A stretch of 64,000 bases of DNA, taken from Natrinema sp046097095 (lineage in GTDB: Archaea; Halobacteriota; Halobacteria; Halobacteriales; Natrialbaceae). Under the pieces are notes generated by a model that was not told the origin of the DNA, did no database searches, and was given only the letters and a program-made list of their open reading frames with translations. Of the stretch, positions 1 to 9,232 are shown piece by piece (positions within the stretch are counted from its first letter, which is position 1; each line of letters opens with the position of its first letter). A program made the translations under genes and the position numbers. Location: contig NZ_CP175698.1 in assembly GCF_046097095.1 (NCBI RefSeq), positions 3,286,001 to 3,350,000 on the forward strand, written 5' to 3'.

Positions 1-482
1 GAATCAACACCGGCCTCGAGCAGCGCCAGCGCGGCTTCGACGGCCGCGTGCTCGCTACCGTCGCGTTCGTCGTAGCGCTCGTAGGCCTCGAGGACGGTTT
101 CGCGATCGTCTTCGGCGAGGTCGGCCCAGGCATCCCGCGCGGCGAGGACGTCCTCGAGCCGATCCTCCATCGCACCGCGGTCGGCAAGCGGTGTGAGCAC
201 CCGGATCCGGTCGGCCGCACGCTGGGTGACCGCGTGGTCGACCGCCAGATCGAGCAGTTCGTTGTATGCCGAGCGGGCGTCGCTCGTCGCCAAAACGTCG
301 ATTCCAGCGCCGCCGGTCGCGCGACGCAGGATCCGCGTCGCTCGCCCGCGAGCGAGTCCGGCGTCGGCCAGCGCCCGTACATCGCCGCTCTCGATTGCCC
401 GGATCGCTTCCTCCCGCCCCAGCTCGTCGACCAGCGTCTCCCGCGTTTTCGGGCCGACACCCCAGTACTCCTCGAGTCGCAT
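1..482 (-). CDS. MutS-related DNA-binding protein, N-terminal part (runs off left edge)
   Basis: The reverse frame starts at an ATG ending at 482 and stays open for about 160 codons to the left edge. The protein begins MRLEEYWGVGPKTRE, a helix-hairpin-helix style GVGPKT motif, followed by an acidic, alanine-rich helical region. From memory this N-terminus is that of the haloarchaeal MutS-related proteins, in which an HhH segment precedes a MutS-type core and ATPase. The ATPase would lie outside the window, so the call rests on the N-terminus only. It diverges from purF, with about 240 bp between them. An HhH protein of another family cannot be excluded. Confidence 0.55.
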   Translation of the reverse strand, partial: MRLEEYWGVGPKTRETLVDELGREEAIRAIESGDVRALADAGLARGRATRILRRATGGAGIDVLATSDARSAYNELLDLAVDHAVTQRAADRIRVLTPLADRGAMEDRLEDVLAARDAWADLAEDDRETVLEAYERYDERDGSEHAAVEAALALLEAGVD

Positions 483-693
483 ACCCCTTGCACTCGAGGC
501 GATGCTCTTGAACGCTGTGTCATCCGTGGTACACTGTCCGAGCACCGCGACCGTCTCGATTCGATCGGCCGTCCGCTCACAGCCGCCGGTCTGGATCCGG
601 ACTCGAGCGCCGTCGCGCGATCTTCCGAACGATATGCACGAACGTGGGTAACGATAGGGAATGGAAGGGACTGGAGAGGCACAAACACGGGGA

Positions 694-700
694 TTTTTAT
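694..700 (+). promoter_or_regulatory. TATA-like box of purF
   Basis: The T-rich TTTTTAT is centred about 27 nt upstream of the ATG at 725. This is the spacing expected for a leaderless haloarchaeal transcript, and it is the main reason for choosing 725 over 764 as the purF start. Confidence 0.5.
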
Positions 701-724
701 CGGCTCGATACCCTACTGCCTCCC

Positions 725-2236
725 ATGACTGATGGGCGGGGCGAGACTCCCCGGCGAACAGGAATGACCGAAAAGTGCGGCGTCGTCGGCGTCTCACTCG
801 ACGGTCGGGACGCGGCACGACCGTTGTACTACGCGCTCTATGCACTCCAGCACCGCGGCCAGGAATCCGCGGGGATCGTCACCCACGACGGCTTCCAACA
901 GCACAGCCACGTCGATATGGGGCTCGTGGGCGACGCCTTCGGCGAGGGCGACCTCGACGCGCTCAACGGGGCAGCGGGGATCGGTCACGTCCGGTATCCG
1001 ACGGCCGGCTCGGTCGACTCCTCGTGTGCACAGCCCTTCTCCGTCTCGTTCAAGAGCGGTTCGCTGGGCCTCAGCCACAACGGCAACCTCGTCAACGCCG
1101 ACGAGATCCGCGACGAACTCGCCGCCGCCGGCCACGCGTTCACCAGCGACGGTGACACCGAGGTTATCGCCCACGACCTCGCGCGGAATCTCTTAGAGGA
1201 GGATCTAGTCCGGGCCGTCAAGCACACGATGGGCCGCATCCACGGCTCCTACTCGCTGACGATCACCCACGACGACACGGTCCTTGGCGTGCGCGATCCA
1301 CAGGGGAATCGCCCGCTCTGTATCGGCGAACTCGAGGACGGCTACATTCTGGCCTCCGAATCGGCCGCGATCGACACGTTAGACGGCGACCTCGTCCGCG
1401 ACGTGCGGCCGGGCGAACTGGTCGTCCTCCGAGACGACGGGCAGGGCTTCGACACCTACCAGCTCGTCGAGAACGAACACACCGCCCACTGCTTTTTCGA
1501 ACACGTCTACTTCGCGCGACCGGACAGCGTCATCGACGACACGCTGGTCTACGAGGCTCGGCGCGAACTCGGGCGCAAGCTCTGGGAGGAAAGCGGCGTC
1601 GAGACCGACGTCGTGATGCCGGTGCCCGACTCCGGGCGCGCGTTCGCGTCGGGCTACGCTGACGCGGCCGGCGAGACGACCGCCGACGGCGAACCCCGCG
1701 ATGCCGACGACGAGGGCGTCGAGTTCGCCGAGGGGCTGATGAAAAACCGGTACGTCGGCCGGACGTTTATCATGCCGACCCAGGACGAGCGCGAGCGCGC
1801 GGTCCGGCTGAAACTCAACCCGATCAAGTCCACCATCGAGGGCAAAACGGTCACCGTCATCGACGACTCGATCGTCCGCGGGACGACCTCGACCCAGCTC
1901 GTCCAGCTCCTCAAAGACTGCGGAGCCGAGGAGGTTCACGTCCGTATCGGCGCGCCCGCGATCGTCGCCCCCTGTTACATGGGAATCGACATGGCCACCC
2001 GCGAGGAACTCATCGCCTCGGACAAGACGACCGCCGAGATCCGCGACGAGATCGCCGCCGACAGCCTCGCGTACCTCTCGACCGACGCCGTCGCCGACGT
2101 CCTCGAGCAAGAACGGATCGACCTCTGTCTCGGCTGCGTCACCGGCGAGTACCCCTACGACATCGAGGGTGAGGAGACCGATCGCGACGTGAGTCGACCC
2201 GATATCGGCGGGCCGCGACTGTCCGCGGACGACTAA
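725..2236 (+). CDS. purF: Amidophosphoribosyltransferase (PurF)
   Basis: This is the first committed enzyme of cytosolic purine synthesis: PRPP plus glutamine gives 5-phosphoribosylamine. The N-terminal class II glutaminase domain has a candidate nucleophile Cys18 in KCGVVGV and the ALQHRGQESAG block. The C-terminal phosphoribosyltransferase domain has the PRPP loop VIDDSIVRGTT near residues 377-388, and a conserved CLGCVTGEYP lies near residue 467. The catalytic cysteine must be N-terminal after maturation. Start 725 therefore implies a 17-residue propeptide; an internal ATG at 764 would leave only MTEK before the cysteine. The TATA spacing favours 725. A haloarchaeal acidic insert sits between the two domains, before GLMKNRYVGR. 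Predicted length is 503 aa. Confidence 0.95.
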   Translation: MTDGRGETPRRTGMTEKCGVVGVSLDGRDAARPLYYALYALQHRGQESAGIVTHDGFQQHSHVDMGLVGDAFGEGDLDALNGAAGIGHVRYPTAGSVDSSCAQPFSVSFKSGSLGLSHNGNLVNADEIRDELAAAGHAFTSDGDTEVIAHDLARNLLEEDLVRAVKHTMGRIHGSYSLTITHDDTVLGVRDPQGNRPLCIGELEDGYILASESAAIDTLDGDLVRDVRPGELVVLRDDGQGFDTYQLVENEHTAHCFFEHVYFARPDSVIDDTLVYEARRELGRKLWEESGVETDVVMPVPDSGRAFASGYADAAGETTADGEPRDADDEGVEFAEGLMKNRYVGRTFIMPTQDERERAVRLKLNPIKSTIEGKTVTVIDDSIVRGTTSTQLVQLLKDCGAEEVHVRIGAPAIVAPCYMGIDMATREELIASDKTTAEIRDEIAADSLAYLSTDAVADVLEQERIDLCLGCVTGEYPYDIEGEETDRDVSRPDIGGPRLSADD

Positions 2237-2410
2237 CAAACGTTTGCGCTGCGGGTGCAAGCGGTGTCCTGGCCGCTACTCAGATGGAGACTCCCTGAAG
2301 CGCGTCGGCGGACTCGATCAGGACTGTTCCGACCGCGTCGGCAGCGAGTGGGACGGCGATCGCGACGGCGGTGCGTGATCGCCGAGTACGCGGTAGCAGC
2401 CGAGCGCCGA

Positions 2411-3634
2411 CTACCGCAGACAGGCCGCCACGACCTCGAGCATCCCCTCGCCGCGGACCTCGTCGGCGAACAGGGGGACGCGCCGGACGTCGGTGCCCCG
2501 GAAGAGGTCCTGCGCCTCGGCGAGGGCGCTCTGCTGGACGTCCCAGCGTCGCTGACAGAACGCGCAGTCCTCGAGGTTCGGCTGCAGGAACTCGCCCTCC
2601 ACGTCGTCGGTGACGTTCGACAGCGGCTCCATCACTCGGTTAACGACGACGGTGCCGACCGGGATCTCGAACTCGTCGAGTTGCTGTCTGAGCCGTTTGG
2701 ATTCGAAGACGCTCATCTCCTCGGGAACCATGACGATCCGGAAATCCGTCCGCGCGGGATCGCGCAGGGCCGCTCGCAGGCGTTCGATGCGCTCGCGCAG
2801 CACTTCCAGGTCCTCGAGTTCGTTCTCGTCCGCCGACGGGTCTCCGCCACCGAACATGTCCTTGACTCCGTCGAGCATCCCGCCGATGCGTTGGCGGAAT
2901 TTCATCAGTCGGCCCATCATCGTGTCCATGATCTCGGGCAACCGCAACAGCCGGAGAGTGTGGCCGGTCGGGGCCGTGTCGATGACGACGCGCTCGAAAC
3001 GCGGATCGTCCATGTACTCGAGCAAGAGCTGCATCGCGGCGGCCTCGTCGGCCCCGGGCATCGCGCCGCCGAAGAGGGCGTCCATCGGCGACTCGCCGCC
3101 GAGCATCTCACCGAGGCCGCCGAGGGGGCCGCCCTGCCCGTCCTCGCCGCCGGGGAAGGGGGAGCCGCCGGCACCGCCTTCGCCGCCAGCGAGCGGATCG
3201 TCGCCGCCATCACCCGTGCCGCCGAAAGGCGTCTCGCCCCGTTCGATCGCCGCCTCCGGATCGATCTCGGCCGCATAGAGGGGGACATCGTCGCGGATGC
3301 GGCCGGGCTCGGACGGGATGTCCGTTTCGTACGTGTCGGACAGCGAGTGAGCCGGGTCGGTCGAGACGACCAGCGTCGGCGTCCCGCCGCGAGCGCTGTC
3401 TAGCGCGGTCGCGGCCGCCATCGTCGTCTTCCCGACGCCGCCTTTCCCGCCGTAGAGGACGTATTCGGGACCGCTGATCGGCTCATCGGAGGGCTCGACG
3501 TCGACGGTCTCGCGCTCCCCGGTCTCCTCGTCGACCGAGTCGGTCGGTGTCACCTCGATGGTCGAGACACCCTCGTCGCTGTCCGTCGCTCCGTCCCCGT
3601 CCTCGTCGACCGGTTCGACGTCGATGCCGCTCAT
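2411..3634 (-). CDS. Get3/ArsA-family ATPase with Gly-rich insert and CxxC
   Basis: A 407-aa P-loop ATPase of the ArsA/Get3 group. The deviant Walker A GGKGGVGKTT is at residues 62-71, switch I DPAHSLSD at 93-100 and switch II DTAPTGHTL at 219-227. A Met-rich segment (about 235-263) is the kind of surface that Get3 uses to hold hydrophobic tail-anchor segments. CAFC at 357-360 matches the zinc-binding CxxC at the Get3 dimer interface. An acidic extension (1-52) and a Gly-rich insert (about 137-194) are extra. There is no arsenic gene nearby, so targeting of tail-anchored membrane proteins is more likely than arsenite export. It converges on purF. Confidence 0.82.
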   Translation of the reverse strand: MSGIDVEPVDEDGDGATDSDEGVSTIEVTPTDSVDEETGERETVDVEPSDEPISGPEYVLYGGKGGVGKTTMAAATALDSARGGTPTLVVSTDPAHSLSDTYETDIPSEPGRIRDDVPLYAAEIDPEAAIERGETPFGGTGDGGDDPLAGGEGGAGGSPFPGGEDGQGGPLGGLGEMLGGESPMDALFGGAMPGADEAAAMQLLLEYMDDPRFERVVIDTAPTGHTLRLLRLPEIMDTMMGRLMKFRQRIGGMLDGVKDMFGGGDPSADENELEDLEVLRERIERLRAALRDPARTDFRIVMVPEEMSVFESKRLRQQLDEFEIPVGTVVVNRVMEPLSNVTDDVEGEFLQPNLEDCAFCQRRWDVQQSALAEAQDLFRGTDVRRVPLFADEVRGEGMLEVVAACLR

Positions 3635-3745
3635 ACCTCACGGTTCCCGGTCCTCTCACGAGTATTCGTCGGTCTCCGCTCGCCGAAGACGAGCCGCGAT
3701 CTCACTCGAGCGAGGGCACGTACTCGTCAGCCGACCGAGCCGACG

Positions 3746-5185
3746 TTAGCGCTTCGACGTCACGGCGTCCGTCGGAGCGACGCCGCGGACGACGTCGGCG
3801 ACGGCCAGCGCGATGGAAACGGCCCACAGCATCGTGTAGACGGCTTGCGTAACCGGGTTCGACAGCACCGAGTAGCCGAGCCATTTCCACCGGCTCTCAA
3901 AGCCGACGCCGTCCCAGGCGGCGCGGTAGGACCGCCAGCCGTAGTAGGCCCAGACGGCGGCGTTGAACAGCACGATCGGCACCACTGGGCCGGGGACGAC
4001 CGTCGTAGCGGGGTTCGAAACGCATAGGGCGAGGACGACGACCCCGATCGGAACCCCCACAACGTTCGTCACCGACAGCAGCTGCGTCAGCACCGTTCCC
4101 GCCCAGAACCGACCGCGTTCGAATCCCAACCGGCCGGGCGTCGGTGAGTGGTGGTACCAATCGCGAACCCACCGACGCTTCTGTCGCACCCACGCGTCGA
4201 CCCTCGTCGGGCAGCGGTTCTGGGCGTATCGATCCACGACGCCGACCGCATACCCCCGCCGGTGGGCCGCGACCCAGAGCGCCGTGTCATCGCTCGCCGC
4301 GTCGCGCCACCAGCACTCGAGGTCGGAGAGCACCCGCGCCTCGGTGAAACACGCCGTCCCCGGGAACCGATACGGTCCGCCGGCCGAGTTACCGGAGACG
4401 ATGTCGGACCAGGCCGCGATCCCCATCGACTCGAGCACGGGGAGCACGCCCTCGTCGACGTTGCAAACCGTCTGTTTGGTTCGGACGATGTCGTCCTCCG
4501 CGAGGCCGGCGACGGCGAGTTCGAACGTATCGAGCGGGACCCGCGTGCCCGAGTCGAAGACGGTGACGAGATCGTCGCTCGCGAACGACCGCGACGAGAA
4601 CGCGTCGGTGAGGGCGACGGCCGTCGTCAGCGGGTCGCCGAGACCGTCGAACCACCGGTCGTCCGGCGCGCCGGTCGCGAGCGCGTTGCGATCGACCGCG
4701 ACGAATTTGACGTCCAGCGCATCGGTCCGAGCCGCCGCGAGCTCCCCGCGCAGTTCGGTGGCGGTCGTCTGTGCCGGTTCGTAGGCCACGACGACGGAGA
4801 CGTACTCGGTCGGGTACCGCTGGGCTGCGATGGTCTCGAGCGTGTCCGACAGCGTCGTCCAGCGGTCGCGGTAGATCGGAACGAGGACATTGACCCGACG
4901 GACGCGTGACGGTGGAAGTCGACAGCCCGAACTCGGAGACGGCACATGCTCGCGGCTCGAGGCGGTCGGGGCCGGCGTAGTAGCGGCCGCCGGGTCACCG
5001 CCGACTTCGCCTCGACGTGATCGACCGTCGCGCTCGGCCTCGCCCGCCGCGACGACGCGGGCGAGCGTCGCCTCGTCGACTTCGTCGGCAGGTCGGCGGA
5101 CGAACAGCGTCAGCAGGCCGCAGTTAACGACGAAATAGCACGCCTGCGTCAGGGCGAACGCGACGACGACCGCCTCGAGCAGCAT
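3746..5185 (-). CDS. Membrane-anchored family 2 glycosyltransferase
   Basis: A 479-aa protein with an N-terminal membrane helix (about 1-27), an acidic Pro/Ala linker, a GT-A catalytic domain (about 97-350) and two or three C-terminal helices (about 361-415 and 438-465). The domain opens with VNVLVPIYRDRW, has an acidic FDSG centred on Asp211, a DDTAL segment near 299-303 as candidate base, and QKRRW at 335-339, matching the QxxRW signature of processive family 2 enzymes. The active site would face the cytosol, making a polysaccharide or glycolipid from a nucleotide sugar. The sugar is unknown. It is transcribed towards the Get3-like gene. Confidence 0.8.
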   Translation of the reverse strand: MLLEAVVVAFALTQACYFVVNCGLLTLFVRRPADEVDEATLARVVAAGEAERDGRSRRGEVGGDPAAATTPAPTASSREHVPSPSSGCRLPPSRVRRVNVLVPIYRDRWTTLSDTLETIAAQRYPTEYVSVVVAYEPAQTTATELRGELAAARTDALDVKFVAVDRNALATGAPDDRWFDGLGDPLTTAVALTDAFSSRSFASDDLVTVFDSGTRVPLDTFELAVAGLAEDDIVRTKQTVCNVDEGVLPVLESMGIAAWSDIVSGNSAGGPYRFPGTACFTEARVLSDLECWWRDAASDDTALWVAAHRRGYAVGVVDRYAQNRCPTRVDAWVRQKRRWVRDWYHHSPTPGRLGFERGRFWAGTVLTQLLSVTNVVGVPIGVVVLALCVSNPATTVVPGPVVPIVLFNAAVWAYYGWRSYRAAWDGVGFESRWKWLGYSVLSNPVTQAVYTMLWAVSIALAVADVVRGVAPTDAVTSKR

Positions 5186-5270
5186 CTCCCGTTACGTGCG
5201 GAATCGCCGCACATCTGTATTGTGGCCGGTCGGCGAGCGATCACCGAGAGGCGGCGACTACCCGCCGCGC

Positions 5271-6371
5271 TCAATCGAAGTAGTCCGCCAGCCGGTCGGC
5301 GGCCTCCTCGACCCGCGGCGTGACGAGCGCGAACCGCAGCCAGTCGGTCCGCGAGTCGCCGAAGGCCTCGCCGGGCATCCCCGCAACGCCGGCCTCGTCG
5401 ATCAGCCGCTCGACGTTCTCGAGCGTCCCCGGATAGCCGTCGAACCGGGCCATCACGTAAAACGAGCCGTTCGGCGTGGTGTACTCAGCGCCCGCGTCCT
5501 CGAGCGCGTCGGTGAACGTCACGACGCGCTCGCGGAGTCGCTCGCGGTTGCGCTCGTGGTACTCGGGCGGCGTCTCGCGGAGCGCCTTCAGGACGGCGTG
5601 CTGACCGGGCCGGGTGGTCGCGACGTTGACCAGCATGTGGCGACTCTTGGCGGCGTCGACCAGTTCCGGCGGAACGATCGCGTAGCCCACGCGGACGCCG
5701 GTGATCGCCATCGACTTCGAGAACGCGTTGGTGACGATTCGATGCGCGGAGTCAGTCTCGAGCGCGCTCGCGAACCGCCCGGAGAGGTCGTAGTGGTCGT
5801 ACACCTCGTCGCTGATCAGGATCGCGTCGTGGTCCTCGGCGATCGCGACGAGTTCCCGCATCGTCTCCGCGGGATAGACCGCGCCCGTGGGGTTATTGGG
5901 CGTGTTCACCACGATCGCGGCCGTCTCCGCGCCGGCGGCCGCGCGGACGGCCTCAGGGTCGAGTTGCCCCGTGTCGTCGGTCGCGACGTACGACTGCGTG
6001 CCGCGGAGCATCGTCGTCTTTCCAGGGTAGTAGGGGTAGACGGGATCTGTCAGCAGGATCTCGTCGCCGCGGTCGCGCTCGAGTGCCCGCGCCATCGCGA
6101 GGTAGTTCGCCTCGCCCGCGCCGTTGGTGACGATGACTTGGTCGGGATCGACGCCGCGGCGAGCGGCGATCTCCTCGCGTAACTCGAGCAGCCCCTCGCT
6201 GGGCGGGTACTGGAACCGATCTGGCTCGAGGTCGGCGTACTCGCGAAGCCCCTCTCGAAGCGCCTCGGGTGGCTCCCAGTCGGGGTTGCCGCTGACCATG
6301 TCGACGACATCGCGGTCCGCCGCGTCCGCGTACTCCATCACGCGAAAGAACAGCGGCGTCTCGTAGTTCAT
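5271..6371 (-). CDS. PLP-dependent class I/II aminotransferase
   Basis: A fold-type I aminotransferase of 366 aa starting at MNYETPLFFRVMEYA. Hallmarks are NTPNNPTG at 156-163, SDEVYDHY at 187-194, the Schiff-base Lys219 in NAFSKSM and the conserved arginine in GVRVGY just after it. The reaction is amino transfer between an amino acid and a 2-oxo acid in the cytosol; the substrate cannot be read from sequence. An upstream in-frame ATG at 6449 would add 26 basic residues unlike the rest of the acidic protein, so 6371 is preferred. Confidence 0.85.
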   Translation of the reverse strand: MNYETPLFFRVMEYADAADRDVVDMVSGNPDWEPPEALREGLREYADLEPDRFQYPPSEGLLELREEIAARRGVDPDQVIVTNGAGEANYLAMARALERDRGDEILLTDPVYPYYPGKTTMLRGTQSYVATDDTGQLDPEAVRAAAGAETAAIVVNTPNNPTGAVYPAETMRELVAIAEDHDAILISDEVYDHYDLSGRFASALETDSAHRIVTNAFSKSMAITGVRVGYAIVPPELVDAAKSRHMLVNVATTRPGQHAVLKALRETPPEYHERNRERLRERVVTFTDALEDAGAEYTTPNGSFYVMARFDGYPGTLENVERLIDEAGVAGMPGEAFGDSRTDWLRFALVTPRVEEAADRLADYFD

Positions 6372-6479
6372 GGGTGACGGTATGGGACGGCGATCCTTTC
6401 GCTCTTCCCATCTCCTCTTCGATCGAAATGGGGCTGTACCGTACCCCACTCCGACACGGCGAGTGCCGAGTGAGCGTCC

Positions 6480-7904
6480 CTAGAGCCGATCCGAGATGCG
6501 ATCGAGTGCAGCGGATGCGTCGATCCGGCCGGCTCCGAGCCCATCGGTGTACTTGCCCGAAAGCGAAACGGCGCTCTGCGTGATCGCCTGTCGCACGCGC
6601 CGTGGGTGCAGGTCGGGCGCGAGTTCGCGGAGCAGACAGGCGAGTCCAGCGACCTGTGGTGCCGCCATCGACGTGCCCGGCTTGTACAAGTACCGGTTTC
6701 CGTAGATTGACTCCGGAACTGTCGAGAGAACGTAGTTCGTCGGGGACGGATATTTAACCACAGCGGGATCGGACGTCCGTGTCTTCGCTCGCGTCTCGTA
6801 ACCCCCACCAGGGGCAGCGATATCGATTGTTCCATCGCCGTAGTTCGAATAGAAGCTGCGTGTGTCGGTCGGACCAGTCGCTCCGACGGTCACCGTTCCA
6901 GGTGTTTCGGCCGGGAGTACGTAAGCGGATTCTCTGTCCACGTTGACTCCTCTGTTACCCGCAGCAGCCACGACTACGACCCCCCGCCGCATCGCATACT
7001 GTACGACGCGGCGGACCGCAGCGAATGCGCGGCTATTGTTTGGTCGGATCCCCCGAACGCTGACGTTGATAACGTCGACACCGAGGTCGGCGGCGTAGTC
7101 GATCGCGATGAGGATATCGGCGAGCGTCCCAATCAGTTGGCTGTAGGTGGTACCGCCGACGGAGTAGACGGGTTCGAAAAACATCGTGCGAAGCGAGACG
7201 ATCGACGTATTGGGAGCCATTCCGACGATACCGGTGCTGTTTCGCGGTGCAGCGGCGATGCCGGCGACGTGAGATCCGTGGCCGTCGACGTCCGCTGCGA
7301 CGGATTGCGTGACTTGGCCAGTTGGCTTCAGGATCTTTCCTGGTTTCGTGGCCGTCCGCACTTCACCCGTTCCGGCGTGTACGTGTGCGTTCCGAACGAG
7401 TCGACTTCGGTCGGTGTCAACCTGTGATGTGAGATCCGGATGGCCGAAACTAACTCCGGAGTCGATAATTGCCATCGTCGTTCCCTCGCCCGTCGCCTGG
7501 TCGTGCGCCGCGTCTGCGCGAACGAGCTGTTTGTCCCATTGTTTGTTGGACAACGGCTCGTCTTTTCGTACCGCCTCACCCTCGCTCTGCTCGATATCGT
7601 CGAAAACGTACGTTTCGTTCGCGATGGCGGCCGTGACGGTTGCCACTGATCGAAGCTCATCGGACTTTGATTTCGGCCCGTAGACGATGAAGACCGCCCC
7701 ATCTGCTAACTCGTGTCGAACGTCGAATCCGACACTCGCAAGTCGAGAACGAAGCCCAGTGCCCCCTCCCAGAACGATGTATACCTCGTGATCGTCCGGT
7801 GCTGCCCGGTCGCTTGCACTGGCGGTTCCGATGCCGCCGACGATACTGCTTCCAGCGATTCTTTTGATCACTGACCGTCTCGAGGGACTGCTGATGCGTT
7901 CCAT
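6480..7904 (-). CDS. Tat-exported subtilisin-like serine protease (S8)
   Basis: The start at 7904 gives MERISSPSRRSVIKRIAG, a twin-arginine signal, so the 474-aa protein should be exported folded. It has the catalytic triad in subtilase order: Asp148 in AIIDSGVSFGHPD, His209 in DGHGSHVAG and Ser412 in PGTSMAAP, with the oxyanion Asn317 in AAAGNRG. Residues about 40-110 look like an I9-type propeptide. It ends near residue 474 with no C-terminal extension, so it is a plain halolysin-like protease. The gene and its upstream DNA look less GC-rich than the neighbours, hinting at acquisition. An in-frame ATG at 7955 would put 17 residues ahead of the Tat signal and is disfavoured. Confidence 0.9.
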   Translation of the reverse strand: MERISSPSRRSVIKRIAGSSIVGGIGTASASDRAAPDDHEVYIVLGGGTGLRSRLASVGFDVRHELADGAVFIVYGPKSKSDELRSVATVTAAIANETYVFDDIEQSEGEAVRKDEPLSNKQWDKQLVRADAAHDQATGEGTTMAIIDSGVSFGHPDLTSQVDTDRSRLVRNAHVHAGTGEVRTATKPGKILKPTGQVTQSVAADVDGHGSHVAGIAAAPRNSTGIVGMAPNTSIVSLRTMFFEPVYSVGGTTYSQLIGTLADILIAIDYAADLGVDVINVSVRGIRPNNSRAFAAVRRVVQYAMRRGVVVVAAAGNRGVNVDRESAYVLPAETPGTVTVGATGPTDTRSFYSNYGDGTIDIAAPGGGYETRAKTRTSDPAVVKYPSPTNYVLSTVPESIYGNRYLYKPGTSMAAPQVAGLACLLRELAPDLHPRRVRQAITQSAVSLSGKYTDGLGAGRIDASAALDRISDRL

Positions 7905-8039
7905 GATGGCAGAGCAATATACATTCCCATTTGTTAAATAACTTATTAATTTCATATTTTAAATACTATCACAGGAATTGTATAATATGCTCGTGCAACT
8001 CCCGACGATTTGACAACCCGGCGGCCCCTCACTCGAGCC
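7905..8039. promoter_or_regulatory. AT-rich divergent promoter region (protease / CinA)
   Basis: This 135-bp divergent spacer contains a run of about 60 very AT-rich bases (about 7917-7977), striking in this GC-rich window. On the reverse strand TTTAAATA-type and TTATTTAAC-type elements could be the protease TATA box. No single box is decisive. Confidence 0.4.
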
Positions 8040-8558
8040 ATGGAACAGAACGACGACGTCGACCGCGATCTGCCGATGGACGTCGGCGATACCCTGCGAG
8101 ACACCGGGGAGACGCTGGCCATCGCCGAATCCTGTACCGGTGGCCTGATCGGCGCGGCGATCACCGCTATACCCGGCGCGAGTGACTACTTCGACGCCGG
8201 GCTGACGACCTACGCCTACGACGCCAAGCGCCGCCACCTCGGGGTCAGTCGCGAGGCACTGGACGAACACGGTGCCGTCTCCGAGCCGGTCGCCCGCGAG
8301 ATGGCCCAGGGAATTCGTGACGTCGCGGATGTGACCTGGGGCGTCTCGGCGACCGGCGTTGCCGGTCCCACTGGCGGAAGCGACGAAATCCCCGTCGGCA
8401 CCGTCTACATCGGCGTCGCGTACGCGGCTCCCTGGGGGAGCGAAGAGTCGTACGCGACCGTCTCCCGCTACGAGTTCGACGGCGACCGCGCCGACGTTCG
8501 TGCCAAAACCGTCGACCGGGCCCTCGAGGACCTGCTCGTCGAACTCGAGTCGCGCTGA
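8040..8558 (+). CDS. CinA C-terminal-type nicotinamide-nucleotide amidohydrolase
   Basis: A stand-alone CinA C-terminal domain of 172 aa. The family hydrolyses nicotinamide mononucleotide to nicotinate mononucleotide and ammonia, part of pyridine-nucleotide salvage. The signature AESCTGGLIGA is at residues 29-39, followed by PGASDYF and later GVSATGVAGPTGG. The N-terminal MoCF-like domain of full-length CinA is absent, as in the short PncC type. The start at 8040 avoids a basic 10-residue extension. An ATG at 8076 is also possible. Confidence 0.82.
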   Translation: MEQNDDVDRDLPMDVGDTLRDTGETLAIAESCTGGLIGAAITAIPGASDYFDAGLTTYAYDAKRRHLGVSREALDEHGAVSEPVAREMAQGIRDVADVTWGVSATGVAGPTGGSDEIPVGTVYIGVAYAAPWGSEESYATVSRYEFDGDRADVRAKTVDRALEDLLVELESR

Positions 8559-8679
8559 CGGTCGCGTTCTTGAACACGTTCCGTTCGTCTCTCGTTTTCG
8601 TCTGGTGTTGTGATAGTGACAGGAAAGCGAGTTTCACGAGAGAAAACTATTCCCCGTCTGCCGCCTCAGGGGCGAGTAG

Positions 8680-9165
8680 ATGAACAAGAAGGGACATGTA
8701 CTCAATGCCGTCCTGTTGAGCATCGGGCTTGGCTACCTGCTCGAGCCGACGGGGGACCTCGAGACGTTCAGGACGATCGTGATGATCGGCGTACCAGTGA
8801 CGCTGGGGGCGCTCTTTCCGGACGTCGACACGGCCTTCGGCAGGCACCGGAAGACCTTGCATAACCTGCCGATTCTGGCCGCTTTCGTCGCCTTTCCCTA
8901 CGTGTTCGGGAACCTCGAGTACGTCTGGATCGGCGTATTGACCCATTACGTCCTCGACGTCGCGGGGAGCAAGCGCGGGATCGCGCTCTTCTATCCGGTC
9001 TGGGAGGAGGAGTTCGGACTACCGATCGGCGTCGCGGTCAGCAGCGAACGCGCCGATCTCATGATGGTCGCCGTTACCGGCGGCGAACTGCTGCTGGCCG
9101 GCATCGTCGCGTTCGAACTTCCACAGCAGGGCTTCGAACTGGGCCGACAGTTCCTCGGGATCTGA
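8680..9165 (+). CDS. YdjM-type membrane-bound metal-dependent hydrolase
   Basis: A 161-aa integral membrane protein with about four helices. It carries the pattern of the YdjM/LexA-regulated membrane hydrolase family: GHVLNA at the N-terminus, LFPDVDTAFG followed by HRKTLHN, and HYVLDVAGSKRG. These histidines and aspartates would bind metal at the membrane face. The substrate is unknown; phospholipid or prenyl-lipid hydrolysis is only a guess. A second member of this family is encoded at 40429-41040. Confidence 0.7.
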   Translation: MNKKGHVLNAVLLSIGLGYLLEPTGDLETFRTIVMIGVPVTLGALFPDVDTAFGRHRKTLHNLPILAAFVAFPYVFGNLEYVWIGVLTHYVLDVAGSKRGIALFYPVWEEEFGLPIGVAVSSERADLMMVAVTGGELLLAGIVAFELPQQGFELGRQFLGI

Positions 9166-9232
9166 CGGCCACGGCCGCTGTCGCTCGTCCGCATCGCGTC
9201 TGACAGCGAGCAACGAGCGAACGGTACCCCCG

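Noticed and set aside
2255..3403. A 382-codon forward frame opposite the Get3-like gene
   Set aside because: Antisense to a gene with full ATPase motifs; the peptide has no coherent pattern.
4118..4132. GTTCGAATCCC resembling a tRNA T-loop
   Set aside because: It lies within the glycosyltransferase coding sequence and no acceptor or anticodon stems can be drawn around it. No tRNA was found in the window.
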